A stretch of 64,000 nucleotides of DNA from Chloroflexota bacterium (GCA_026707145.1 JAPOXK010000023.1:62001-126000), one strand, 5' to 3'. Counted from the stretch's first letter, positions 19,762-29,966 are shown. The notes: generated from the sequence alone by a model not told the origin. A program made the numbers and translations.

Positions 19762-21561
19762 CTAGTCGTCTTCGAGGGTGCTGGTGTCGCCTTCGGGCAG
19801 ACCGAGCTCTCGCGCCTTGAGGAGGCGGCGCATGATCTTACCGCTGCGTGTCTTGGGGAGCGAGGGCAGAAAGTCGATCTCGCGGGGAGCGACGCCGGGG
19901 CCGAGCTTCCGGCGAGCGAAGCCGATGAGCTCGTTGCGCAGGCTGTCACTGGGGGCGTAGCCGTCCTTGAGAGCGACGAAGGCCTTGACGATCTCCATGG
20001 CGATGGGGTCGGGCTTGCCGATCACGCCGGCTTCGGCGACCGCTTCGTGCTCAATGAGGGCGCTCTCGACTTCGAAGGGGCCGACGAGGTGGCCAGCGGT
20101 GTTGATCACGTCATCCGAGCGGCCGACGAACCAAAAATAGCCGTCGGCATCGCGGCGGGCGCGATCGCCGGTGAGGTACCAGCCGTCTTTGAAGCGGCTG
20201 GCGTAGCGTTCTTGGTCTTCCCAGTAGGTGCGGAACATGGAGGGCCAGCCGGGACGGACCGCGAGGTCGCCTTCGACGCCTGGCTCGACGACCGCTTCGT
20301 ACTTTCCGGTGGCCTCGTTGTGTTGGATGATGGCCGGCTCGACGCCGGGCATCGGGCGGCCCATGGACCCGGGGCGGATGTCTTGGGAGGCGTAGTTGGC
20401 GATCATGATCATCCCGGTTTCGGTCTGCCACCAGTTGTCGTGGAAAGGGATGCCGAACGCCTCGTGCCCCCAGAGCACGGCTTCGGGATTGAGGGGCTCG
20501 CCGACGCTGGCCATGAAACGCAGAGCAGAGGTATCGAAGGACTTGACGACGGCGGTGCCGGCTTTCATGAGCATGCGAATGGCGGTGGGGGCGGTGTACC
20601 AAACGGTGACTTGCTGGTCTTGCAGAACGCGATACCAGCCGCGCGCGCCGAAGCCGCCAGCGTAGATGATATTGGTCACGCCGTTGGTCCATGGCGCGAA
20701 CATGCCGTAGGAGGTGCCGGTGACCCAGCCGGGATCGGCAGTGCACCAGTAGAGGTCCTCGGGGTGGAGATCGAGAGCGTATTTCCCCGTGAGGTAGTGC
20801 CCGAGGACGGCGCTGTGCACGTGGGCGGCGCCCTTAGGTTTGCCAGTGGTGCCACTGGTGTAATGCATGACGGACCAGTCCTCGGCGGCGGTCGGTGGGA
20901 TCTCGAACTCTTCCGAGGCGGCGTCGAGGAGGGTGTCGAGGGGCTGGGTGCCGGGGATCTCGGGGACCGTGACTCCATGGTCGGTGAGGAGAACGTGCTC
21001 GAGGTGGGGGAGGTCGGCGCGGATCTGCCCGACTTTCTTGTAGAGGGCGGGAGTGGTGACGAGAACACGGGCGTGGCTGTGCTGGAGGCGATCACGGACG
21101 GGCTCCGGTCCGAAGGCGGAGAAGAGCGGTCCGATGATGCTGAGGTTCTTGAGGGTACCGAAGACGGCTGCATAGAGCTCTGGGGTGCGATCCATGAATA
21201 CGAAGACCCGGTCGGTTTTCTGGATGCCGAGATCGCGGAGGGCGTTGGCGAACCTGTTGGAGAGGCGCTTCATATCCGCGTAGGTATAGTCTTCGACGGC
21301 GCCCGCGGCCGTGACCCAACGCATCGCCACCTTATCGGGAGTGTTGTTGGCATGGCGGTCGATCGCTTCGTGGGCAAGGTTGAGGCCGCCGCCGTTTGGG
21401 AGGCCGTCGAGTTCGGCGCGGACGGCATCCCAGTTGTGTGCGGCGCGACGCGTTTTCCAGTTATCGAGATTGGGAGGGACGGAGAATTGATCGAGCGGTG
21501 GTTTGACGATCGGCTGGTGGTCCATGGTCGTCCCCGCAGGCGGCGCGTCGCCTAACTGCAT
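19762..21561 (-). CDS. acsA: Acetyl-CoA synthetase
   Basis: MHYTSGTTGKPKGAAHVH...WCTADPGWVTGTSYGMFAPW...YLTGDRARRDADGYFWFVGRSDDVINTAGHLVGPFEVESAL...PKTRSGKIMRRLLKA; start 21561 or 21525. Confidence 0.9.
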   Translation of the reverse strand: MQLGDAPPAGTTMDHQPIVKPPLDQFSVPPNLDNWKTRRAAHNWDAVRAELDGLPNGGGLNLAHEAIDRHANNTPDKVAMRWVTAAGAVEDYTYADMKRLSNRFANALRDLGIQKTDRVFVFMDRTPELYAAVFGTLKNLSIIGPLFSAFGPEPVRDRLQHSHARVLVTTPALYKKVGQIRADLPHLEHVLLTDHGVTVPEIPGTQPLDTLLDAASEEFEIPPTAAEDWSVMHYTSGTTGKPKGAAHVHSAVLGHYLTGKYALDLHPEDLYWCTADPGWVTGTSYGMFAPWTNGVTNIIYAGGFGARGWYRVLQDQQVTVWYTAPTAIRMLMKAGTAVVKSFDTSALRFMASVGEPLNPEAVLWGHEAFGIPFHDNWWQTETGMIMIANYASQDIRPGSMGRPMPGVEPAIIQHNEATGKYEAVVEPGVEGDLAVRPGWPSMFRTYWEDQERYASRFKDGWYLTGDRARRDADGYFWFVGRSDDVINTAGHLVGPFEVESALIEHEAVAEAGVIGKPDPIAMEIVKAFVALKDGYAPSDSLRNELIGFARRKLGPGVAPREIDFLPSLPKTRSGKIMRRLLKARELGLPEGDTSTLEDD

Positions 21562-21717
21562 TCGCGCGGCGTGGTCGCTACGGCGGCGGGAGGCTAATTG
21601 AGCTGCAGAGAGGCGGTCAACCTGCGCATAGAACAGGCGGTCGCGCTGGTGGCTGGGATACACTGCGAAGAGGCATGGGCGCGAGGGCCGGTGGCCTGGC
21701 TGACGAAGGTGACGATG

Positions 21718-22062
21718 ATGAGTGAACAGCTGGCGGAACCGTTCGAGCGGATCACGGTGCAAGAGGCACGCGAGTTGCAGATCGCGGGCGTGCCGGTGAT
21801 CGACGTGCGTGAGGCGGATGAGTACGCGGAGGGGCATGTGGTCGGCGCTCCGCTGATTCCGCATAAGCACGTGTTCGCGCGCGCGGATGAGGTGGAGCAA
21901 GTGGCGGGCAGCAAAGAGGCGCCGGTGATGTTCATCTGTAAGAAGGGTCAGCGCAGCGCTGTGGCGGCGGAGTTCGCGGCGGCGGCTGGGTTTACCAAGC
22001 TGTACAATATCGAAGGTGGGACGGACGCTTGGATCGAAGCCGGGCTGCCGACGGAGAAGTAG
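21718..22062 (+). CDS. Rhodanese-like domain protein
   Basis: ITVQEARELQIAGVPVIDVREADEYAEGHVVGAPLIP...VMFICKKGQRSAVAAEFAAAAG. Confidence 0.85.
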   Translation: MSEQLAEPFERITVQEARELQIAGVPVIDVREADEYAEGHVVGAPLIPHKHVFARADEVEQVAGSKEAPVMFICKKGQRSAVAAEFAAAAGFTKLYNIEGGTDAWIEAGLPTEK

Positions 22063-22418
22063 GCACCTGTATCCGCTGTGAGTGAAAGCGGAGGGTTGTG
22101 CTTTTCGCGGTGCGGTGGCCTATGTGGCTGGGGCCCGATCGGCGGCCGCCCTGTCTGTTGGTCTTGACTGATCTTGAGAGAAGATGGGCTGAATCCACCG
22201 GCGTGCGACGGCCTGACGACGCTCGTTGCCGCGATGGGGGCCACGGACGTCCCCGGCATTGAAGGCAGGGTGGGGATAGCCCGCTATGGTCTATGCCGGA
22301 GCTGTACGACGGCAGCTGCAGGGGGTAGCCGGATGCTTGCGTTTGATGAGGCAGACGGCCGGCAGGCCTTGATTCGAGGATTTTTGCAGATCAGGAGGCT
22401 GGATCCGGTGGTGATCGA

Positions 22419-23009
22419 GTGAACTGGCAGGTTTTGCGCAGCACGCAGGTGTTCGCGTTGTTCGTTGGTGCGGTGGTGGTGGCGGTAGTGGTGTTCTTGT
22501 TCGCGACGGGTCAATTCGAGTCGGATGATGACGAAGATCCGTTAGCCCTCCCCTCGGAGGGAGCGTCCGAACTCGGCGACGCCATGGGTGGCCGAGCGGA
22601 GTTGGCCGGCGCCGTAGTGGCGCTGGCGGAGGCGTTCCAAGTGGGAGACTTGCGGCTTTTGGTTACCGAGCGCCGCTTTGGCAGTCAGGTGGGGGAGAGC
22701 CGCGATGGCGTGGACGCGCAGGGGCGCTTTGTAGTGATTGCGTTGACGGCGCGCAACACGGGAATGGATCCGATCACAGTGGGCGATCGAGTACAGCTGC
22801 TTGACGAGTTGGGTCGCAATTATTCGCCCCTGCCGGAGGCGAGTGCGACGGCGGCGTTGCGAGACCCCGCGCGGGAGGACGGGCTGACAGTGGAGCTTCA
22901 GCCGGGGCTGACTGTGGATTTCGTGTTGGTGTTCGACGTGCCAGAGGAGGCGAAGGGTCTGCGCCTGCGGGTGCGCGGTGGCTTCGCGGACGTCGATCTT
23001 GACGACTGA
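22419..23009 (+). CDS. Membrane-anchored DUF4352-like protein
   Basis: N-terminal TM; GRFVVIALTARNTGMDPITVGDRVQLLDELGRNYSP...LQPGLTVDFVLVFDVPEEAKGLRLRV. Confidence 0.65.
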   Translation: MNWQVLRSTQVFALFVGAVVVAVVVFLFATGQFESDDDEDPLALPSEGASELGDAMGGRAELAGAVVALAEAFQVGDLRLLVTERRFGSQVGESRDGVDAQGRFVVIALTARNTGMDPITVGDRVQLLDELGRNYSPLPEASATAALRDPAREDGLTVELQPGLTVDFVLVFDVPEEAKGLRLRVRGGFADVDLDD

Positions 23010-23694
23010 CGCTGCGTCCGATCCAACATCCGGGCCAATCGTTCTGTGCGATATCGATGGCACGCTGATTCGGGTGGGCGGCGCAGGCGTGCGGGCGCTG
23101 GCGCTGGCGTTTGAGCAGATGTTTGGCGTGCCGGATGCGCTGCGCTCGATCGAGCTGAGCGGCCGATCGGACTCGTGGATCGTGGGGCGAGCATTGGCGC
23201 TGCATGGACTGCCGGACAGCACCGAAACCCGAGCCGCTCTCCTAGATGCGTATACCTCGATTCTCCCGGGGGTCTTGGCGAAAACGGACGGTTGCGTCTT
23301 GCCGGGTGTACGCCAGCTATTGCGTACGTTGGGGGCGCGAGGAGCGGTGTTGGGGTTGGGGACGGGGAACTTCCGGCGATCTGGATTTATCAAGCTGGCG
23401 CATTTCGGCTTGCAGGGCTACTTCGGCGACGGCGGCTTCGGTGAGGACTCGGAGGAGCGAGCGGAGCTGTTGGCGATTGGGGTGTCGCGCTTGCGGCCGC
23501 GTGCGCCGGGCGCTGCCGTGGTAGTGATCGGGGACACGCCACACGATGTTCGAGCTGCCCGCGCGATCGAAGCGCGGGCGGTAGCGGTTGCGACCGGTTT
23601 TGCGACCCGAGAGGAACTGGAGGCAGCAAGGCCGGACGTTACGTTGCCGGACTTGTCGAATCTTGAGGCGGCGGTCGAGGCGCTCGGCGCTTGA
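22978..23694 (+). CDS. HAD-superfamily phosphatase (Gph-like)
   Basis: PIVLCDIDGTLIRVGG...VLGLGTGNFRRSGFIKL...VVVIGDTPHDVRAARAIEARAVAVATG; start overlaps the upstream ORF. Confidence 0.85.
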   Translation: MASRTSILTTDAASDPTSGPIVLCDIDGTLIRVGGAGVRALALAFEQMFGVPDALRSIELSGRSDSWIVGRALALHGLPDSTETRAALLDAYTSILPGVLAKTDGCVLPGVRQLLRTLGARGAVLGLGTGNFRRSGFIKLAHFGLQGYFGDGGFGEDSEERAELLAIGVSRLRPRAPGAAVVVIGDTPHDVRAARAIEARAVAVATGFATREELEAARPDVTLPDLSNLEAAVEALGA

Positions 23695-23766
23695 AGCAAC
23701 CTGGATTGAGGATTGCCGCAGGAGGTGATGGGGACGGCAGTGGGCTGCGGGTGTCCTTTGCGGCGC

Positions 23767-24579
23767 TCACTGTCTCTCGGCGCTGTCTTCGGTCGCGGAG
23801 TGGAAGGCGTCGATCGCGGCTGCGATATCGTCCGGGCTGTTAGCGCCCGTGACGGTGAGCGCTGTGAGCCAGGTGGCGCGGCGCTGGATCTCGGCGGCAA
23901 ATGCGTGAGGAGCAGCCCCGATCACGGCGGCGGCCCGGCGGCGGGCATCCTCGCTCTCGAGAACGACGTAGGCGTCGTGGCTGCGGTCCCACCAGGCCAG
24001 CGGCACGATGGGCGCGCCCGGTGCGAGGGCGAAGAGCTGTGCTATGCGGCGGCGCCCCGGCTCCGCGGTCATGGTGAGGATGAGGTCACAGCGCGTGAGA
24101 TCGTCCGCGGGAACGCCGCAGCCGTAGTGGAGCTGCCAGAGGCATTCCTCAGCGTGGTTGGCATGCATGGTTCCGGCCAGGGCATAGCCTTCCCGGAGGA
24201 GGGAGAAGGCGCGCTGGACAGGTGGCCCCCAGAGGTAGGTGGAGAGGTGATCGCTGATCTCGTTGATGAGGATGAAGGTGGGTGGATCGTCAGCCTGGCG
24301 GGATGGGAGATCGGCGAAGGATTCGCCGAAGCCTTGGGTGTAATAGGCGATAGTCGAGGGCGGAAGGAGGGAGAGGAGTGCGGTGAGGAGCGTGGTCTTG
24401 CCGGCGCTCCGGGGCCCTGCGGCCACAATGAGAGAGGCGCCGCCTTCAAGCAGGGTCCATAGCAGGGCGGTGAGTTCGGGCGAAAGGGTCTTCGCCTCTA
24501 TGAGGGCGGTGATGGAAAGTGGAGAGGGAGCGCGGCCGGGCGGTCCCCACCAGCCGCTTGCGTCGTTGATGGCGCGCAT
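23767..24579 (-). CDS. Stand-alone VirB11/TadA-like secretion ATPase domain
   Basis: Walker A AAGPRSAGKTTLLTAL; FILINEISD; His-box TMHANHAEECLWQL. Confidence 0.7.
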   Translation of the reverse strand: MRAINDASGWWGPPGRAPSPLSITALIEAKTLSPELTALLWTLLEGGASLIVAAGPRSAGKTTLLTALLSLLPPSTIAYYTQGFGESFADLPSRQADDPPTFILINEISDHLSTYLWGPPVQRAFSLLREGYALAGTMHANHAEECLWQLHYGCGVPADDLTRCDLILTMTAEPGRRRIAQLFALAPGAPIVPLAWWDRSHDAYVVLESEDARRRAAAVIGAAPHAFAAEIQRRATWLTALTVTGANSPDDIAAAIDAFHSATEDSAERQ

Positions 24580-24600
24580 CGCAGGGGAGGCGCGAGTGTG

Positions 24601-25257
24601 CTAGTTGCCCGCGCCGAGGCCGTGCAGCTTGTGGCGACGGTGGAGCAGCAGGCGCTGCGCGAGCGATTGATTCTCCTTCTGCAGCACGCGCAAGAGAAAT
24701 TCGAGGCGCCGGAACGCTGTGGGCTCTCCCAGGACTTCTTGCTTCACCTGCGTGGAGACGTCGAGGCGGGCGGCGATGTAGTCGGCGAGGAAGACGGGAC
24801 GGATGGGATGGGGCACCTCGCGCTGCCAGCTGTCCTGGAGAGCTAGCGCCAGGGCGGAGTATCGCCGGAACTGGGCGGCCACGGCGGGAGAGAGGCCAGC
24901 GACCGGTTCGTCGTTGGCGTCTTGGGGCTCCGGCAGGAACTCCACTTCGGCGCGGAGGTAGGGGTCCGCGCCGAGCGGCTCCAGGACGCGGAAACGCTGG
25001 ACGCCTTGGCAAATGATGTTGTACCGGCCGTCCGGGAGTCCTTCAAGGTGCCGCAGTTGCACGGCACAGCCGATGTCGTGCGTGGTGGCGCTGCCGCCGA
25101 CTTCCTGCCCTTCGCGGATGAGAGCGATGCCGAAGGGGGTGCCGTTGTCTCTGGTTTCCTGGACGAGCTGACGATAGCGCGGCTCGAAGATATGGAGCGC
25201 TTGCCTTTGTCCGGGGAAGACGACTTGGTTGAGCGGGAAGAGCGGTAGTACGGACAT
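24601..25257 (-). CDS. Lon N-terminal (LON substrate-binding) domain protein
   Basis: MSVLPLFPLNQVVFPGQRQALHIFEPRYRQLVQETRDNGTPFGIALIREGQEVG. Confidence 0.85.
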   Translation of the reverse strand: MSVLPLFPLNQVVFPGQRQALHIFEPRYRQLVQETRDNGTPFGIALIREGQEVGGSATTHDIGCAVQLRHLEGLPDGRYNIICQGVQRFRVLEPLGADPYLRAEVEFLPEPQDANDEPVAGLSPAVAAQFRRYSALALALQDSWQREVPHPIRPVFLADYIAARLDVSTQVKQEVLGEPTAFRRLEFLLRVLQKENQSLAQRLLLHRRHKLHGLGAGN

Positions 25258-25329
25258 ACGCTCGTACTGTTTAAGCCGGTGCGCCACTGGGGATCGTGCT
25301 GGCTTCTCTCGGGGCGTCCGCAGGGCGGG

Positions 25330-25980
25330 TTAGAGCCACGGCGCGGCGACCACGTAGGCAGCCTGGATTTCGGCCAGGGTGCGGTTCACGTTGCGGCTGA
25401 TGAGGTCCATCTTGGCGAGTTGCTCAATGCGCGGCTCGATGCGCTTGAGGCTGTCACTTGGGAGCAGCAGCTCTAGAAGGGAGCAGGCGCTGGCGAGACT
25501 CACCAACGCGACTTCCTCGGGCGCAGGGATTTCGTTACTCAGCAGCACGTCTATCAGGCGACGGTGCAGGTTGCGCGTGGTCATCGGATCGATCGGCGGA
25601 TAGCGCTCCGATTTGAATACCAGCAACCGGCGGCCTCGCTCCTTGCGGATCAGATTGCGCGCGAGAAGGTCATTGATCAGTTGCTGGCGCAGGGCGGGCG
25701 CGTAGCTGGCAATTTCCGAGATCCAGTACGCCGTTGGCTGATCGGGTGGACCCGCACTGATGTTTTTGAGCACCGTGTCGAGCAGCGGATCGTCGGTTGG
25801 CGCTTGATCGATGACGAAGAGGCGCTGCAAGTCGGTGTCGATGCGGTCTTGGAAGGCAAGGTCGATGAGTGTAGTCCCGGCGATGGCGTAATCGAGCTGC
25901 CTGTCGTTGGGGCGGTGCAGCACGCCGTTCTCGCCGAGCGCGAGGAGGATGATTTGGTCGCTGATCGAGAGGTCAGGCAC
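25330..25980 (-). CDS. GOLPH3/VPS74 (GPP34)-family protein
   Basis: LSISDQIILLALGENGVLHRPNDRQLDYAIAGTTLIDLAFQDRIDTD...; architecture resembles bacterial GPP34 proteins. Confidence 0.65.
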   Translation of the reverse strand: MPDLSISDQIILLALGENGVLHRPNDRQLDYAIAGTTLIDLAFQDRIDTDLQRLFVIDQAPTDDPLLDTVLKNISAGPPDQPTAYWISEIASYAPALRQQLINDLLARNLIRKERGRRLLVFKSERYPPIDPMTTRNLHRRLIDVLLSNEIPAPEEVALVSLASACSLLELLLPSDSLKRIEPRIEQLAKMDLISRNVNRTLAEIQAAYVVAAPWL

Positions 25981-26212
25981 GGGCGTTCCTTGTCGAGCAG
26001 ACGGTCTTGGATGGTCGCCGCGCGACGGTGCGCGGCGCTCTAGAGTCTAGCGGTATGGGCGCCGCTGCCAAGTATGGCGCGATGGGGCGCCTTGCACGTC
26101 TGTTCCTGACCTCGCTCCATGCTCGATCGCGATCCGGTTCGATCTTGGGTGGAGCGGGATGCTGCACTGCTGTCAGCGAATGGGTGCTCCTCGGATGCGC
26201 GGGGATATGAGG

Positions 26213-27646
26213 CTAGACGCCTGCCATGCGGTTGGCGAGATCGATCACGCGCTTGGCTGTGCCGTTCTCCTGATAGGCGCGGAAGATCTGGAGCTTTTCG
26301 GCTTCCAGGGATCCCTCCGCGTGAATGGCCAGGACCTCCTGGTAGGCGCCATAGTCGGAGGAGGTGAGATCGCGGATGAAGTTCATCATGCGGATACGCT
26401 GCTCGCCGCCGATGCCCTTGCGGCCGGCGAGGTATTTGCTGAGGAAGGGACGGAGCTCCTCGCTGGCCCAGTCTTCATCGCCGGGGCCGGTGACGAGCAG
26501 GCCGCCGGCGAGCTCTTGCACGTGTTGCACGGCTTCGTGGTAGCCGTGAGCGAAGTGACTCTTGGCGAGGTTGACGGTCATCGGGTCCGGGGCGACTTGG
26601 TGGTTGGGTTTGGAGATGCAGCGCTGCGCGGCGAGCTGGGTGAGGCCGCGGACCGTCTCGGCGTAGGAGATCAGCGCGACGAACTTATCGCGGACGTGCC
26701 CGGCTCCCACGATGCCGTTGGCGTCGGCGATGAGGGCGGCGGCACCGTTGAGCGCATCCAGGAGGGGGAGCTTGTAGGAGACGGCCGTGAAGCGGTGGTA
26801 CTCGACGAAGGTGAGAGCGAGCTGGCCGGCGGCTTCACGCTCGCCGTTGAGGAAGATGCGATCGTTGGGGATGAAGACATCGTCGAAGATGGTGATGGTT
26901 TCCATCATTTTGTGACGGGAGGCGACGGGACGCTCGCCGGGCCGGTGGTCGCCGTCGCCGTAGGGACTGGCGATCAGTCGGAGACCGGGCGTGTTGACGG
27001 GGAGCGCGAAGGCGATGGACCAATCCTCCTCGCCTGCACCCATGGCGCGGGTAGGGAGAACGACGATCTCGTGCGCTTGCGTGGAGGCGGAGGTGTGCAC
27101 CTTGGCGCCTCGCACGACAACGCCGTCGTCGCGCCGGTCGATCACGCGCAAATAGAGGTCTGGGTCCGCCTGCTCACTGGGCCGCTTGCGGCGGTCGCCC
27201 TTGACGTCCGTCTGGGCGACGGCGACGGCGAGGTCGTTGTCTCGACAGTATTCATAAAAAGCGCGCACGCGCTCGGCATAGGGTCCGTCCATGAGGGAGG
27301 TGACGGCGAATAGGGCGAAGATCGCGTCGGTGCCGATCTCTTTGATCAAGATAACGAGCGTATCGCCTTCGGTCGTGCCGGCTTCGATGAGCTGCGATCG
27401 CTTGAGCAGATCGTCGGCATCACGGGGGATCTTGTAGAAGCGGCTGAACTCACGGCCGTCCTCGTGGATGACGGCGAGATCACGATAGGCGGGATCCTCA
27501 GCCATGCGGTAATCGATGGCGGCGTGGTCGGTGGCGATGCGCATGACGGGATGGGTGGTGACGTCGTCGACGCGCGCGCCGCGGAACCAGACCTCGCGAC
27601 CGTCCCGCAATGAGGCGACGTACTCTTGGCGCGTCTTGAGGGGCAT
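26213..27646 (-). CDS. 4-hydroxyphenylacetate 3-hydroxylase (HpaB/PvcC)-family FAD monooxygenase
   Basis: MPLKTRQEYVASLRDGREVWFRGARVDDVTTHPVMR...DDGVVVRGAKVHTSASTQAHEIVVLPTRAMG...IFDDVFIPNDRIFLNGE. Confidence 0.9.
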   Translation of the reverse strand: MPLKTRQEYVASLRDGREVWFRGARVDDVTTHPVMRIATDHAAIDYRMAEDPAYRDLAVIHEDGREFSRFYKIPRDADDLLKRSQLIEAGTTEGDTLVILIKEIGTDAIFALFAVTSLMDGPYAERVRAFYEYCRDNDLAVAVAQTDVKGDRRKRPSEQADPDLYLRVIDRRDDGVVVRGAKVHTSASTQAHEIVVLPTRAMGAGEEDWSIAFALPVNTPGLRLIASPYGDGDHRPGERPVASRHKMMETITIFDDVFIPNDRIFLNGEREAAGQLALTFVEYHRFTAVSYKLPLLDALNGAAALIADANGIVGAGHVRDKFVALISYAETVRGLTQLAAQRCISKPNHQVAPDPMTVNLAKSHFAHGYHEAVQHVQELAGGLLVTGPGDEDWASEELRPFLSKYLAGRKGIGGEQRIRMMNFIRDLTSSDYGAYQEVLAIHAEGSLEAEKLQIFRAYQENGTAKRVIDLANRMAGV

Positions 27647-27758
27647 AAGGCACTCCACTCTGCTGGTGAGCCAGGTCGTCTGGCGGAGGCAATCCTACGG
27701 CGGGAACCAGGGGCCGACAATGGAGCGGGTGCCGCTGTGCGGTTCGCGGAGCGGGCGA

Positions 27759-28640
27759 CTACGAGATGACCTTGTTGAGCGGATAGGAGACGAGGCCGCT
27801 CGCGCCGGCGCGCAGGAGCTCCGGGATCATCTCGCGCTCGGTGCGCTCATCGAGGATGACCTCCAGCGCGACCCAGTCCTCATCCGTGAGGGGGCTGATG
27901 GTCGGGGAGTGCTCGCCGAAGGAGCCGATCACCGCCATGACGGCGTCCAGGGAGCGGCGCGGGGCGTTGAGCTTGAGTCCGACCTTGGCGCGCGCCGTGA
28001 TGGCTCCTTGGAGCAGGGTGTCGAGCGCTTCGATTTTTTGGCGCTTGGCGGGGTCGTTCCAAGCGGCATGGTTAGCGATAAGGCGTGTGGTGCTGACGAG
28101 AACCTCGTCCAAGACACGGAGGTTGTTGGCGCGAAGGCTGGAGCCGGTCTCGGTGAGTTCGACGATGGCGTCCAGGAGGCGCGCTTTGACTTCGGTCGCG
28201 CCCCAGCTGAATTCGACGCGAACGTCGATGCCGCGCTGCGCAAAGTATTGACGGGTCACGTTGACGAGCTCGGTTGCGACGATGCCGCCCGCGAGCTGAG
28301 CCGGCGTCTGGACGTTGCTCTCGACAGGGACGGCGAGAACCCAGCGGGCGGGCTGGGAGGTCGCTTTGCTGTACCGGAGCTCGCTGACCTCGTGGACGTC
28401 GGCGGCGCTCTCCTTGATCCAGTCGTGACCGGTGATGGCGCAATCGACGATGCCGTCCGCGGTGTAGGCGGCCAGCTCTTGGGCGCGGAAGAGGACGCAT
28501 TCGAGTGTGGGGTCGTCGATACTGGGGAAATAGGAGCGGGTGCGCACTTCGATCTCGAAGCCCGCGCGCTGGAAGAGGGCGATGGTCGCCTCTTCCAGGG
28601 ATCCCTTGGGCAGGCCAAGCTTGAGGAGAGGTGCGGTCAT
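27759..28640 (-). CDS. hisG: ATP phosphoribosyltransferase
   Basis: LKLGLPKGSLEEATIALFQRAGFEIEVRTRSYFPSIDDPTLECVLFRAQELAAYTADGIVDCAITGHDWI. Confidence 0.9.
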   Translation of the reverse strand: MTAPLLKLGLPKGSLEEATIALFQRAGFEIEVRTRSYFPSIDDPTLECVLFRAQELAAYTADGIVDCAITGHDWIKESAADVHEVSELRYSKATSQPARWVLAVPVESNVQTPAQLAGGIVATELVNVTRQYFAQRGIDVRVEFSWGATEVKARLLDAIVELTETGSSLRANNLRVLDEVLVSTTRLIANHAAWNDPAKRQKIEALDTLLQGAITARAKVGLKLNAPRRSLDAVMAVIGSFGEHSPTISPLTDEDWVALEVILDERTEREMIPELLRAGASGLVSYPLNKVIS

Positions 28641-28859
28641 CGTGCTGCGCGGCTCGGTGATCGGCCGCGTCCTGGAGGGCGGCTACTCGATCGTGTCTTG
28701 CAGGATCGCATAACAGGTTGTGCTGTGCGACCGCGCGTGCGTCACGTCGGCTACGGGCGCACTGTTCGCGCCACTGCGGCCGCTCGACTACTGGGGGGAT
28801 ACACGGCGAATGGGCGCGCCCTAGAAGCGCGCGAGACAAGACGACCCTATCCTAGCCAG

Positions 28860-29966
28860 GTGGGTGATCGGCGCGTCGAACCGGCTCGGGCGCAGCAGTA
28901 CCGCGCGATGATTGCGGAGGAGTTGGAGAGCGCCTGGATTTACGAGCAATTGGCGCGCGCGGCGCGGCATGAAGCGGCGGCGTCGCTGTTGGAGGAGTTA
29001 GCGGAGTCGGAGGTAGCGCACGCCCGGCACTGGGCGGCACTGCTCGGCGACGAGTCGCTGTTGGCGCGGCGGCCGGGTCCGAGTTTGCGCGCGCGGATGC
29101 TGGTGTTGCTGGCACGGGTGGGCGGATTGGGGATCGTCTTACCGCGGCTGCGGACGGAGGAGCTGGCGAATATCCGCTTGTACCAGGGCGATCCGGAAGC
29201 GGCCGCTCTTGTTGATGAGGAGCGCGCGCATCGGGCGGCGCTGCGCACCTTGCTGGACCCGGATCAACTGACGCAAGCGGAACATGGCTTCGCGAGCAGC
29301 AACGCGGCGAGTGTGTTCCGCGCGGCGCTGTTTGGACTCAACGACGGGCTCGTGTCGAACTTGAGCCTGGTGGCCGGGGTCGCCGGCGCATCCCTGGAAG
29401 GAGACGCGGTGTTGATCGCGGGGACGGCGGGCCTGCTGGCGGGGGCGTTTTCCATGGGCGCGGGGGAGTACATCTCGGTGCGGAGCCAGCGAGAGCTGCT
29501 GGAGCATTTGCTGGCCAAGGAACGGATGGAGTTGGAGCTGGATCCGGCGGAAGAGCGCCAAGAGCTGTTGCACATCTACCGCGGCAAAGGGATCAGTGAG
29601 GAGACCGCCACGCGCTTGGTCGACGAATTGATGGCGGATCCAGAGCAGGCGTTGGATGCGCTGGCGCGTGAGGAACTGGGGCTGGACCCGGACGACTTGG
29701 CCTCGCCTTGGTCGGCGGCGGCCGGGTCGTTCTTGGCGTTCGCGCTTGGGGCGATCGTGCCGCTGCTGCCGTTTCTCATCGGGGGTGGCTACTCGGCGTT
29801 GATCGCGGCGGTCGCAGCCGGCGCATTCGCGCTCGCGTTGGTAGGGGGAGTGTCATCGGTGTTGACGGGACGGAGTGCGTTGTTCGCCGGGGCGCGGATG
29901 GTCGTGATCGGCCTGACGGCGACTGGGGTAACGTTTGGGATCGGGTCGGCATTACCGCTGGACTGA
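28860..29966 (+). CDS. Rubrerythrin/ferritin-like + VIT1/CCC1 transporter fusion
   Basis: AMIAEELESAWIYEQLARAARHEAAASLLEELAESEVAHARHWAALLGDE then RAALFGLNDGLVSNLSLVAGVAGA...GAFSMGAGEYISVRSQRELLE; GTG 28860 or ATG 28908 start. Confidence 0.85.
   Translation: MGDRRVEPARAQQYRAMIAEELESAWIYEQLARAARHEAAASLLEELAESEVAHARHWAALLGDESLLARRPGPSLRARMLVLLARVGGLGIVLPRLRTEELANIRLYQGDPEAAALVDEERAHRAALRTLLDPDQLTQAEHGFASSNAASVFRAALFGLNDGLVSNLSLVAGVAGASLEGDAVLIAGTAGLLAGAFSMGAGEYISVRSQRELLEHLLAKERMELELDPAEERQELLHIYRGKGISEETATRLVDELMADPEQALDALAREELGLDPDDLASPWSAAAGSFLAFALGAIVPLLPFLIGGGYSALIAAVAAGAFALALVGGVSSVLTGRSALFAGARMVVIGLTATGVTFGIGSALPLD

Noticed and set aside
27516-28859. N-terminal half of the 816-aa ORF 27516-29966
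   Set aside because: Antisense to hisG; only 28860-29966 has recognisable domains.
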